DNA of 64,000 nt, from NCBI RefSeq assembly GCF_900157305.1, contig NZ_LS974202.1, forward strand, positions 1,736,001-1,800,000. Reading direction: 5' to 3'. This stretch comes from Mesotoga infera. Lineage in GTDB: Bacteria > Thermotogota > Thermotogae > Petrotogales > Kosmotogaceae. Position numbers and translations under genes: made by a program. Position 1 is the stretch's first letter, and every line of letters begins with the position of its first letter. This document shows, in pieces, positions 7,341 through 15,479 of this stretch. The notes below the pieces were generated by a model. It was not told where the DNA came from, ran no database searches, and was given only the letters and a program-made list of their open reading frames with translations.

Positions 7341-9023
7341 GTGAGAAAAGCTATTCTGGTTTCCATAATGGCGCTCATGATTGTAGCTATGTTTGCAGTT
7401 AATCCATTGAATCTCTACGGAAGGGATGCAGAAGGAAGAAACGGAGTTGTAGCGGCGGCAAAGCCCGAAGCCTCGGAAGTTGGTGTTAAAATACTGGAGA
7501 TGGGAGGCAACGCCGTGGATGCGGCGATAGCGACTGCATTCGCGTTGGGCGTTCTCGAACCCAACGCTTCGGGACTGGGCGGCGGTGGATTCATGATCAT
7601 AAAGCTGGCCAACATGGACGATGCAGTTGTCATCGACTTCAGAGAAACTGCTCCATCGGCGGCCGGACCGACCTTCTTCAATCTCGATGAAAGAAACCGT
7701 GTTATCAACTACGAAACGATTATAGGCGGTAAAGCGATCGGCGTACCCGGCGAAGTAGCTGGATTGCTCTACGCTCTCGAGAACTTCGGAACCATGTCGA
7801 GGGCCCAGGTTATCCAGCCGGCCATCGAGTGGGCCGAAAAGGGCATTCCAGTCACCGTTAACCTCTTCTCGATCATCAACGACAACTACGAAAAGATAAT
7901 GATGATGGAAAACGGTGCCGAGTTATATCTGAAAGATGGCGGCATACCTTACGAAATCGGCGAGACGATAGTTCTCAAGGATCTGGCCAACACGCTCAGG
8001 ATCATCGTCGAAAAGGGTAAAGACGGTTTCTATAAGGGTGAAATAGCCGAAAAGATCGTAGCCGAGGTCCAGAAGCGCGGCGGAGTCATAACCCTTGAAG
8101 ACCTGGCCAATTACGATTTGCAGATCAGAAAGCCAGTTGTCGGTACATACAGGGATTACACGATTCTATCCGTACCACCGGCCAGTTCGGGCGGAACACA
8201 CATAATAGAGTTGCTGAACATCATGGAGAACTTCGATCTGGCCGCTCTGGGAGACAACACTCCAGAAACGCTGCACCTATGGTCGGAAGCCATGAAATTG
8301 ATCTTCGCCGACAGGGCAAAGTACATGGCAGATACCGCCTTCGTCGATGTGCCTCTCACTGGACTGACTTCGAAAGAATACGCCAGGACCCTCGCTGCCA
8401 AGATCGATCCTAGCAAACCTATGGAATCGGTTGCGGCTGGCGACCCATGGCAATACGAAAGCGGCAGCACAACCCACCTTTCTGTTATGGACAAGGAAGG
8501 AAACATGGTAGCCATAACAAAGTCGATCAACTACTTCTTCGGGTCCGGTGTCGTTGTACCGGGGACGGGAATAATAATGAACAACCATATGGACGACTTC
8601 GTCCCGACGCCAGGTTCCGCGAACTCTGTGGAACCAGGTAAGAGACCTCTAAGCAGTATGAGTCCCACGCTTGTTCTCGACCCTCAGGGGAGACCTTACA
8701 TGACCATCGGTTCACCAGGTGCCACGAGAATCATTACGACCGTCGCCCAGGTGATAAGCAATATTATCGATCACGGAATGACGATCCAGCAGGCCATACT
8801 CGCCCCGAGAGTCTTTAGAACGGCCTCCGGTCCAATGTCTATTGAAGGCAGGATATCCATCAACGCTTACAACAAATTGCTCGAGATGGGTCATCAACTG
8901 ACAGTACGTGGCGATTACGATGCCTACTTCGGAGGCGTTCACGGCGTACTGTACAACTACGATATCGGCATTCTCTTCGGAGGAGCCGATCCCAGGCGTG
9001 ATGGTCAGGCCTTCGCCTTCTGA
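7341..9023 (+). CDS. ggt: Gamma-glutamyltransferase / gamma-glutamyl hydrolase (copy 1), exported
   Basis: A 560-residue Ntn-hydrolase precursor with a signal peptide (RKAILVSIMALMIVAMF). Self-cleavage is expected before Thr377 in GSTTHLSV, which becomes the catalytic N-terminus of the small subunit. Other family sites are present: DFRETAP (gamma-glutamate carboxylate-binding Arg), PLSSMSPT (paired serines binding the alpha-amino acid end) and GSPGAT in place of the common GSPGGS. It should cleave gamma-glutamyl bonds outside the membrane. GTG start with AAGGAGGAG upstream. A perfect palindromic terminator follows, so it can be transcribed separately from the rest of the cluster, which repeats the GGT plus M14 theme. 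Confidence 0.92.
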   Translation: MRKAILVSIMALMIVAMFAVNPLNLYGRDAEGRNGVVAAAKPEASEVGVKILEMGGNAVDAAIATAFALGVLEPNASGLGGGGFMIIKLANMDDAVVIDFRETAPSAAGPTFFNLDERNRVINYETIIGGKAIGVPGEVAGLLYALENFGTMSRAQVIQPAIEWAEKGIPVTVNLFSIINDNYEKIMMMENGAELYLKDGGIPYEIGETIVLKDLANTLRIIVEKGKDGFYKGEIAEKIVAEVQKRGGVITLEDLANYDLQIRKPVVGTYRDYTILSVPPASSGGTHIIELLNIMENFDLAALGDNTPETLHLWSEAMKLIFADRAKYMADTAFVDVPLTGLTSKEYARTLAAKIDPSKPMESVAAGDPWQYESGSTTHLSVMDKEGNMVAITKSINYFFGSGVVVPGTGIIMNNHMDDFVPTPGSANSVEPGKRPLSSMSPTLVLDPQGRPYMTIGSPGATRIITTVAQVISNIIDHGMTIQQAILAPRVFRTASGPMSIEGRISINAYNKLLEMGHQLTVRGDYDAYFGGVHGVLYNYDIGILFGGADPRRDGQAFAF

Positions 9024-9061
9024 TGAAAAGTGATCGATCACACTAAATGCCTTCGTTAGAA

Positions 9062-9095
9062 AAAGGAACAGACCTGTACAGGTCTGTTCCTTTTC
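9062..9095. terminator. Palindromic terminator after the first GGT gene
   Basis: A perfect 34-base palindrome (AAAAGGAACAGACCTGT and its complement) ending in TTTT on both strands, in the gap between the GGT gene and the next M14 gene. It should stop or strongly reduce read-through into the downstream cluster. Confidence 0.8.
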
Positions 9096-9160
9096 AGCTG
9101 TTAACAGAAAGTCAACAAATTAACTTTTCAAACTTATCTCGATTATTGAAGATAGAATAG

Positions 9161-9166
9161 TATAAT
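9161..9166 (+). promoter_or_regulatory. -10 box candidate for the M14/GGT2 operon
   Basis: TATAAT in a very AT-rich stretch (9110-9170) downstream of the terminator and about 140 bases before the likely start at 9300. No good -35 is seen; an upstream AT-rich element could compensate. Confidence 0.35.
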
Positions 9167-9299
9167 TGTATAGCTGTCTTTCCTTAATCGGATGATTGTA
9201 ACCCTGCAATCGGTTTTGTACAAATCTCTGTTCCGGGTAGTCAGGCACCGTGTATCCCGGAAAGTGATACCGCATGTTTGTGAAAGGATTGGTGATCCT

Positions 9300-10427
9300 T
9301 TGAAAAAGAGATACGTTCAGTTCATTGTGTTCATCGCTGTTGTTGTCGTAATAGTACTTCTCTCGGGTTTTTCTTTCACTTCGATGTGGAAAGATCCACC
9401 TATAGTGCCGGGGCCGGGCGTCACGGAAATCAAAATGCTCAGCGACTGGTTACCTTCACTGGCTGGAACTAAAAGCGACACGGAGGTTTATATTATAAGA
9501 GGCAGTCAGCCAGGAGGAAACCTCCTTCTACTTGGCGGGAACCATCCAAACGAACCGGGGGGGATGCTGGCGGCCGTTCTTATGATCGAGAACGTTTCGT
9601 CTCTGGTTGGAACGGTGTATATAATTCCTAGGGCTAATCACAGTGCTTTTACCCACAACGATCCCATGGAAGGTGCACCGCAATTTTTCAGTATAGAACT
9701 TCCCGAGGGTTCCAAGAGGACCTTCAGGTTTGGATCCAGAAGAACTAACCCTGTGTCGCAGTGGCCCGATCCCACCATCTATAACCATCCCACAGGTTCT
9801 ACGCTCGGCGGCAGCGAGATCTCGAACCTAAACAGGGCCTTTCCCGGCCGCGAGGACGGGCTCATAACAGAGCGGGTGGCCGCCGCCATAATGAATATCG
9901 TGAAACAGGAAAAGATAGATCTTGTGTGCGACTTACATGAGTCTTCACCGGAGTATCCGGTGAACAACGCCATAGTTTTTCACCAGAAAGCCGCAGAACT
10001 GGCCATCATGACGCAGATGATGCTCGAAATGGAAGGCGTGAATATAAGGCTTGAAGAGTCTCCGCCGTCTCTGCGCGGGTTGACGCACAGAGAGATAGGT
10101 GACAACTCCGATGCGTATGTGGTACTTCTAGAAGTTGCCAATCCTTCCCAGGGCAGGCTTCGTGGAAAGACTACCGAGGAGCTCGTAACTACCGGCGTAG
10201 ATAAATATTATCTCCAGGCTTCGAAAGACGGCAAACTTTTCGCTCCGTACGATGAGACTGGATACCCGCTGGAGCTAAGGGTTGCGCGTCACGTTACCAC
10301 CGTGAGAGTCCTTCTCGATTCTTGGAATATGATGTTCCCGGATCGAATGATAATGCTCTCCGATGTGCCTGCTTACAACGCGATACTCAGTGATGGTCTG
10401 GGTGCTTTTCTAAAACCTGTTTCATAA
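9300..10427 (+). CDS. Exported M14-family deacylase/carboxypeptidase-like protein (AspA/AstE type), copy 1
   Basis: A 375-residue protein with an N-terminal membrane anchor or signal (QFIVFIAVVVVIVLLSGF). Zinc ligands of the succinylglutamate desuccinylase/aspartoacylase group are visible: His82 and Glu85 in GGNHPNEPGG and His213 in CDLHES. Members hydrolyse N-acyl amino acids or C-terminal residues. The chosen start is TTG at 9300 behind GGATTGGTGAT; an ATG at 9192 would add 36 residues ahead of the signal segment and is less likely. It lies 25 bases upstream of the second GGT gene and is paralogous to the M14 gene at 12822. The substrate is unknown; context suggests glutamyl compounds. Confidence 0.8.
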   Translation: MKKRYVQFIVFIAVVVVIVLLSGFSFTSMWKDPPIVPGPGVTEIKMLSDWLPSLAGTKSDTEVYIIRGSQPGGNLLLLGGNHPNEPGGMLAAVLMIENVSSLVGTVYIIPRANHSAFTHNDPMEGAPQFFSIELPEGSKRTFRFGSRRTNPVSQWPDPTIYNHPTGSTLGGSEISNLNRAFPGREDGLITERVAAAIMNIVKQEKIDLVCDLHESSPEYPVNNAIVFHQKAAELAIMTQMMLEMEGVNIRLEESPPSLRGLTHREIGDNSDAYVVLLEVANPSQGRLRGKTTEELVTTGVDKYYLQASKDGKLFAPYDETGYPLELRVARHVTTVRVLLDSWNMMFPDRMIMLSDVPAYNAILSDGLGAFLKPVS

Positions 10428-10452
10428 GACTTTCTTAATTGGAGGGGAAAAA

Positions 10453-12189
10453 ATGAAGAAACATGCGCTTGTTGTTATGCTCGTGGCTGTATTGTTCACC
10501 GGCCTTATCGCAACCATAACTGCCCCCACGGTAGCGTCCAGCAACGGTATGGTGGCCGCCGTCAACAATTACGCGGCAGAGGCCGGAGCCAAAATACTGG
10601 AAATGGGCGGCAACGCCATCGATGCGGCCATAGCGGTCAGTCTGGCCCTGGGTGTTGTTGAGCCTTACGCTTCCGGTTTCGGTGGCGAAGGTTACGCAGT
10701 TATAACGATGGCCGACGGTAGCAAGTATGCGATCGACTTCAGAAGTGCCGCTCCCATGATGGCTACGTACGAAGCGATCGCAGAAAAGGGATTGAAGTTG
10801 AGCTCGATATCTTACACTCCCATGGGAGTCTGCGTTCCTGGAGTTTTGGCCGGTATAAAAGAGGCCTGGCTTCTGGGAGCTACGCTTCCTCTGTCGGTTC
10901 TGGCGGCTCCGGCCATAGAGCTTGCCAGAAACGGTTTCATAGTCAATGAAACCTTTTCTCAAACGACGTCTGACACGTACGAAAGACTTCTCGAAAGCGC
11001 ATTCGACTTTCTCAACGAAGGATTCGTCTGGGAAACGGGGAGCGTTTTCAAGAACCCTGAACTGGCAGACACTATCGAGAGAATTGTTGAAGAGGGTATA
11101 GACACCTTCTACACCGGCTCGCTGGCCGACGAGATTGACGCCTTCATGGTCGAGAAGGGTGGCTTCTTGAGGAAGTCCGATCTAGAATCCTACCGCGCGA
11201 TCGTTAGAGAGCCTCTCCACGGCACCTACAGGGGATACGACCTGTACGTTCCACATCCACCGGTCTCCGGGCCGCAATTCATAATGGTTCTCAACGTGCT
11301 CGAGAACTACAACCTGTCAGCGATGAGCTGGGACGATCCGTTGGCGATTCATTTGATCCAGCAGGCATTGATTCTTGGCGACGTCGATAGAAAGGCTTAC
11401 ATAAGTGATCCGGAGTTCCATGATCTTCCTTACGAGGCTTTTATGAGCAAGGAGTACGCAAAGACCAGACTGATGTTGATCAACCCGGGAAAAGTTTTCG
11501 ATAAGCCATATGCAAGCTATCTCGGCGACGCCTATCCCTTTGCCGATGGTTCAACCTACGAGGAAGTCCTTTTAGAGCAGCTGGCCCCGGTTATGTCAAG
11601 CGCCAGAGCGGTCGAAGAATCTCCGTCCACGACGCACTTCTCGATAGTTGACAAGGAAGGAAACGCCGTATCCTGGACGCAGACGATTTCCAGCTTCTTC
11701 GGAACCGGAACTTATTTCAAGGGTTTCTTCTTCAACAACGAAATGGCAAACTTCGCCTCTTCTTACAGGGAAGGCGACGTAATAAACCTCACAGGAGGAA
11801 TGAGACCGAGAACGACGATCTGCCCGACAGTTGTTATGAAGGATGGAGAGGTTCGCTGGGTACTGGGAACACCTGGAGGCGGCAGAATAGTCTCGATGAT
11901 GGTCAATCTGGTAGTCAACCTGGTGGATTTCAACATGCCTATCGACCAGGCGATAAGATCTCCCAAGTTTGTCGGGTACTCCTCATACACCGATCTTAGA
12001 ATGGAAGAGGGTTTCCCGCAGTCCACGCTGGACTTCCTTGAGAAGATTCTCGGCCATAAACTCAACATTTACGCTTACCCCGACCTCTACTTCGGCGGTC
12101 CGAACATAATTGCCGTTGAGGAAAACGGAATGATGATCGGAGCCGGTTCCCTGAGGAGGGGTGGTTCGGCTTCAGCACCGGAATTTTGA
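10453..12189 (+). CDS. Gamma-glutamyltransferase family Ntn hydrolase (copy 2), divergent substrate site
   Basis: A 578-residue exported precursor (signal MKKHALVVMLVAVLFTGLIA). Nucleophile Thr393 in PSTTHFSIVD, DFRSAAP arginine and GTPGGGR oxyanion loop are conserved. The paired-serine segment of ordinary GGTs (SSMSP) reads TTICP, so donor recognition probably differs from copy 1. ATG start with GGAGGGGA six bases upstream. Flanked by M14 copy 1 and the DUF6305-like gene in a tight plus-strand run. Plausible alternatives within the superfamily are a poly-gamma-glutamate hydrolase (CapD-like) or an acylase. Confidence 0.88.
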   Translation: MKKHALVVMLVAVLFTGLIATITAPTVASSNGMVAAVNNYAAEAGAKILEMGGNAIDAAIAVSLALGVVEPYASGFGGEGYAVITMADGSKYAIDFRSAAPMMATYEAIAEKGLKLSSISYTPMGVCVPGVLAGIKEAWLLGATLPLSVLAAPAIELARNGFIVNETFSQTTSDTYERLLESAFDFLNEGFVWETGSVFKNPELADTIERIVEEGIDTFYTGSLADEIDAFMVEKGGFLRKSDLESYRAIVREPLHGTYRGYDLYVPHPPVSGPQFIMVLNVLENYNLSAMSWDDPLAIHLIQQALILGDVDRKAYISDPEFHDLPYEAFMSKEYAKTRLMLINPGKVFDKPYASYLGDAYPFADGSTYEEVLLEQLAPVMSSARAVEESPSTTHFSIVDKEGNAVSWTQTISSFFGTGTYFKGFFFNNEMANFASSYREGDVINLTGGMRPRTTICPTVVMKDGEVRWVLGTPGGGRIVSMMVNLVVNLVDFNMPIDQAIRSPKFVGYSSYTDLRMEEGFPQSTLDFLEKILGHKLNIYAYPDLYFGGPNIIAVEENGMMIGAGSLRRGGSASAPEF

Positions 12190-12212
12190 AATTGAGAAAG
12201 GGATGATTTGAA

Positions 12213-12764
12213 TTGAAAAAGTTACTTCTTACGTTGTTTGTTGTTTTTTGCTTCGTGTTTGTTAGTTTCGCTGTGGAAACACTCCTTGAAGAGCCCGTGA
12301 TTGTCACTTCGGCCGGTCAGTCCCCGGGAGCTCTCCAGTTCACTGTTGTCGCCAAGATGGTGAATCTGGACTACAAGTTCGATAAACTGTACAAGGTCGA
12401 AGACGTCGATATGAGTCAATTCAAGACCTTCGTCATCGTTGTCGGCGCGAGCGGCAAGGGTCTGGGAGCGGCCGGAATCGATCTCGAAGTCGAGATCAAC
12501 AGAGTTCTGGCACTGGCAAATAAGGCAAAAGAAAACGGATTGAAAATAGTGATCTGCAACCTCGAAGGAGCCTCGAGAAGGGGTGAATCGTCGGATAGAA
12601 TAGTCACGACTCTGGCACCATTCGCCAGTGTCTACTTTGTTAAGTCCGATGCCAACGAGGACGGTTTCTTCACCACTTTGAGCGAAAAGGCCGGAGTTCC
12701 CATGGCCACGTTTGAAATGACGGTGGGACTGAAGGATGTACTGGCGCAGTATTTCGGTAAGTAA
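12213..12764 (+). CDS. Small secreted DUF6305-like protein
   Basis: A 183-residue protein with a signal peptide (KKLLLTLFVVFCFVFVSFA) and a flavodoxin-like alternation of strands and helices (TFVIVVGASGKGLG, GLKIVICNLEGASRRG). The sequence matches my memory of the DUF6305 family; the number is recalled, not searched. TTG start behind AAAGGGATGA. It lies between GGT copy 2 and M14 copy 2. Because the DctM-type permease downstream has no visible DctP receptor, this secreted protein is a candidate ligand-binding or accessory component; that is inference only. Confidence 0.65.
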   Translation: MKKLLLTLFVVFCFVFVSFAVETLLEEPVIVTSAGQSPGALQFTVVAKMVNLDYKFDKLYKVEDVDMSQFKTFVIVVGASGKGLGAAGIDLEVEINRVLALANKAKENGLKIVICNLEGASRRGESSDRIVTTLAPFASVYFVKSDANEDGFFTTLSEKAGVPMATFEMTVGLKDVLAQYFGK

Positions 12765-12772
12765 CTGAAATG

Positions 12773-12800
12773 GGGGCGTCTCAGCGCGCCCCTTTATTTT
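12773..12800 (+). terminator. Intercistronic terminator/attenuator
   Basis: GGGGCG (12773-12778) pairs with CGCCCC (12787-12792), followed by TTTATTTT. It sits only 22 bases before the next start, so it probably reduces rather than ends transcription of the M14 copy 2/permease part of the cluster. Confidence 0.6.
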
Positions 12801-12821
12801 AGACCGGAGGAAAGGCATAGA

Positions 12822-13889
12822 ATGAAGATGAAAGCGATAGTAGTAGCGTTTTTAATTCTGGCAACAGCAACTCTAGGTTCGTTTTTCAGGCCCGATGTGA
12901 GGCCCGGCTACGGTGTGACTGGAATAGGCTGGCTATCTGATTATTTCACACCTCTTAAGGGAACGAATATGGATACGCCCATCTACTTCATGGACAGCGG
13001 CAATGAGGGGCCGACCTTCCTTCTCATGGGTGGAACTCACGGAAGGGAGATCTCTGGTACGACGGCCGCTCTGGTCTTTATAGAGAACGTAGTCGTCACG
13101 AAAGGAAAAGTAATCGTGATGCCCTTCTCCAATATAAGCGGTGTCTCCATTCCAGATGAAACCGGTAAAGCGCCGCATTTCATTCAGGTCGAAACCAAGT
13201 CCGGCCCGCGCTTTCTGGTGTACGGCGACAGGAGGACCGATCCGGTCGATCAGGGGATACCCGATCCAGTAGTTTTTATGCACGCACAGTCGGGGTTCAC
13301 GTTGGAAGATGGAACGGAAGCGAGAAATCTTAATAGACAGTACCCGGGAGTGGCAGATGGCAATCCGACCCAGCAACTGGCCTATGCGATCATCGAGATG
13401 ATAAAGGCCGAGAAGGTAGATTTCAACTTGGATATGCATGAGAGTGGTACTCCCGACGAGTACATAGACGAAAGAGGCAATACCCGGTCTGGCAGTAGTT
13501 TGGCCTATACACTGGTCTGCCATCCAGACGCGCTTGAGATAGGCGCCGTAGCCATAATGGAAATCGAAGCCTTCTACGGTATTTCGATGAAGCTCGAGGA
13601 ATCCAACCTTAGTTACAGAGGTCTCAGCCATCTGGAGATAAGAAACGCCACCGGCTCTCTTTCTTTCCTTTCAGAGACGCCCAACCCCGGCCAGGATTCG
13701 TGGAGGAAAGTCTACGACGTGATAAACGATCCCGATTACCCTTTGAAACACAGGGTCGGCCTCCAGCTCCAGATAATACAATCGCTGTTCAACGCTTACG
13801 AAATGCTCATGGGAGAGACGGTTCTGGTTACGGGACTACCCTCTTATGACGAAACGATGGAAAACGGTTTATTCATATACCTGAACTGA
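12822..13889 (+). CDS. Exported M14-family deacylase-like protein, copy 2
   Basis: A 355-residue protein with a cleavable-looking signal peptide (MKMKAIVVAFLILATATLG). Zinc-site residues are His73 and Glu76 in GGTHGREISG and His206 in LDMHESG. It aligns throughout with M14 copy 1: RPGYGVT against GPGVT, NLNRQYPG against NLNRAFPG, and a related C-terminal end. The pair therefore arose by duplication. Expected chemistry is zinc hydrolysis of an amide next to a carboxylate (desuccinylase or aspartoacylase-like). ATG start with CCGGAGGAAAGG upstream. Confidence 0.8.
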   Translation: MKMKAIVVAFLILATATLGSFFRPDVRPGYGVTGIGWLSDYFTPLKGTNMDTPIYFMDSGNEGPTFLLMGGTHGREISGTTAALVFIENVVVTKGKVIVMPFSNISGVSIPDETGKAPHFIQVETKSGPRFLVYGDRRTDPVDQGIPDPVVFMHAQSGFTLEDGTEARNLNRQYPGVADGNPTQQLAYAIIEMIKAEKVDFNLDMHESGTPDEYIDERGNTRSGSSLAYTLVCHPDALEIGAVAIMEIEAFYGISMKLEESNLSYRGLSHLEIRNATGSLSFLSETPNPGQDSWRKVYDVINDPDYPLKHRVGLQLQIIQSLFNAYEMLMGETVLVTGLPSYDETMENGLFIYLN

Positions 13890-13910
13890 TACTTCCTGGG
13901 GGTGATAGAG

Positions 13911-15266
13911 ATCTATACGCCTGAGATCTGGTATTTCATCGTAATGCTTGCCACCTTCGTGGGACTTGCGGCGATCAAAATTCCGATATCCGTTTCTCTG
14001 ATGTTTTCGGCTCTCGCTGGCTCGTTAGTCTTCGGCGAATTTTTCCCATTGAGGCATTTGGTTGAAGGTGGGTTCGCCTATCTGGATACGATACTCGTTA
14101 TCTCTTCGGCCATGATCTTCATGGAATCGATCAAAGTATCCGGGCTGCTCGAAACCATAGCCGGAAACATGACGGTGGCGCTCCACAAGAAGCCGACCTT
14201 CTTGCTGGTTTTGATGACTTTCTTCATTATGATAGCCGGTATGATAACCGGATCGTCAACCGCGACCGTTCTGACGACGGGAGCAATCGCTTATCCTGTC
14301 CTGAAAAGCCTTGGACTGAGCAAGAGAAGGGCCGGCTCAATAATTGCCATGAGCGGTATATACGGTATGATAGCCCCACCGATAAACCTTCCGGCCATGA
14401 TCATCGGTCAGGGAGTCGATATGCCCTACATCGGCTTCACCACGCCGCTGCTCTTTGTGACCTTCCCGATCGCAATAGTCACCACGCTAATAATCGGTGT
14501 AAGGAAAGTAAAGCCCGTCGAACTGGACGAGTTCAAAAAGACAAGGGAAAGCGAGCCTGTGAAAGGCTTTGCGGTCTATCTCCCGCTCATCGTAATGGTC
14601 ATACTCATGGTGCTCGAGAACGTGAGCTGGGGCTTCTCATTAGGACTCCCGTTGATATTCATGATTTCAGCGTTGATCGCCGTGGTCACCGGAAGAAGAG
14701 GCAACATACTAAAGATCTCCTTTACCGCCATTCAAAACGCTCTCGGGATACTTTCGATACTGATAGGCGTCGGTATGTTCATCCAGGTGATGACCATGAA
14801 CGGCGTCCGCGGTCTGATAGTCGGTTATTTGAACAGTCTACCCCAGGGCGCCCTGCTTCTGGGTATAGCACTGGGAATCCCGGCCTTTGGAGCAGTCTCT
14901 TCTTTCGGTTCCTCATCGGTTCTGGGAGTTCCCTTCCTACTGGCCTTCCTGGGCAGCAACGATATCGTAGTCTGTTCGGCCCTGTCGCTACTGGCCGGTC
15001 TTGGAGACATGGTTCCCCCGACTGCGCTCGCCGGTATCTTCGCGGCGCACGTGGTGGGCGAGAAGAAATACTTCAAGATATGGCTCAGCTCGATGCCGGC
15101 CTTCTTCATAACTATGGTCTTCGCCACCCTGACTATCGTATGGGCCACACAGATAGGCCGATTCGTCAACAGCGTCTTCTTCTATCCCGTGTTTATAGTG
15201 GCCTTAGTCTTGATGGCCGTCGCTTTACTGCTGATCGATAAGAGAAAGGAGAGTGTTGCCAGATGA
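13911..15266 (+). CDS. DctM-type large permease (TRAP/ion-transporter superfamily), probable AUC start
   Basis: About 451 residues and 11-12 membrane segments. DctM-like signatures include TGSSTATVLTTGAIAYP and SGIYGMIAPPINLPAMI; the inverted-repeat half carries GLGDMVPPTALAG. It should couple uptake of a carboxylate to an ion gradient. No DctP receptor or DctQ subunit is encoded nearby. The first possible GTG (13902) lies inside the Shine-Dalgarno GGGGGTGAT; the ATC at 13911 is four bases after it, the spacing used by neighbouring genes, and is preferred. It ends in an ATGA overlap with a 47-residue membrane protein. Context suggests uptake of products of the GGT/M14 enzymes. Confidence 0.8.
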   Translation: MYTPEIWYFIVMLATFVGLAAIKIPISVSLMFSALAGSLVFGEFFPLRHLVEGGFAYLDTILVISSAMIFMESIKVSGLLETIAGNMTVALHKKPTFLLVLMTFFIMIAGMITGSSTATVLTTGAIAYPVLKSLGLSKRRAGSIIAMSGIYGMIAPPINLPAMIIGQGVDMPYIGFTTPLLFVTFPIAIVTTLIIGVRKVKPVELDEFKKTRESEPVKGFAVYLPLIVMVILMVLENVSWGFSLGLPLIFMISALIAVVTGRRGNILKISFTAIQNALGILSILIGVGMFIQVMTMNGVRGLIVGYLNSLPQGALLLGIALGIPAFGAVSSFGSSSVLGVPFLLAFLGSNDIVVCSALSLLAGLGDMVPPTALAGIFAAHVVGEKKYFKIWLSSMPAFFITMVFATLTIVWATQIGRFVNSVFFYPVFIVALVLMAVALLLIDKRKESVAR

Positions 15267-15406
15267 CTTTCATATACATACTCATAGCGATATACATAGC
15301 CTCCATTCTCCTTTACTATGTCTTCAAAAAGGCCAGCAAGTGGGAGTGGGTGATGAGCGCTATGATACTCATTCCGTTGATTCTGAGGATCTTCCTCATC
15401 AAGTGA
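15263..15406 (+). CDS. 47-residue two-helix membrane protein coupled to the DctM permease
   Basis: The ATG at 15263 overlaps the permease stop as ATGA and the frame ends with TGA at 15404-15406. The product has two hydrophobic helices (TFIYILIAIYIASILLYYV and SAMILIPLILRIFLI) separated by the basic/aromatic KKASKWEW. Overlap and hydrophobicity support a real translationally coupled gene. It could be a reduced small subunit for the permease, taking the place of DctQ, but no homology is claimed. Confidence 0.6.
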   Translation: MTFIYILIAIYIASILLYYVFKKASKWEWVMSAMILIPLILRIFLIK

Positions 15407-15414
15407 GATACCTT

Positions 15415-15467
15415 CCGGGGAACCGATGGCAGGTCTATAATTATCGTATGCCATAAAGGTTCCCCGG
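15415..15467 (+). promoter_or_regulatory. Inverted repeat enclosing a -10 box and reaching the next ribosome binding site
   Basis: CCGGGGAACC at 15415-15424 pairs perfectly with GGTTCCCCGG at 15458-15467. Inside, ATGGCA (15426-15431) pairs with TGCCAT (15449-15454) around a loop holding TATAAT (15436-15441). The right arm runs into GGGAGG, the Shine-Dalgarno of the MFS gene. In a read-through transcript the stem would occlude that site. A transcript starting after the internal TATAAT would lack the left arm. It may also act as an operator. Confidence 0.55.
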
Positions 15468-15479
15468 GAGGTAGTTATC

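Noticed and set aside
9030-9041. Palindrome GTGATCGATCAC as an operator
   Set aside because: It lies just after the GGT stop and before a terminator, where an operator has no promoter to act on; short palindromes of this kind occur by chance.
10435-10962. Minus-strand frame of 175 codons opposite the second GGT gene
   Set aside because: It mirrors a gene with clear GGT motifs, has no ribosome binding site and low-complexity, arginine-rich composition typical of antisense shadows.
12933-13631. Minus-strand frame of 232 codons opposite M14 copy 2
   Set aside because: The plus strand carries zinc-site motifs and a signal peptide; the antisense product has no recognisable feature.
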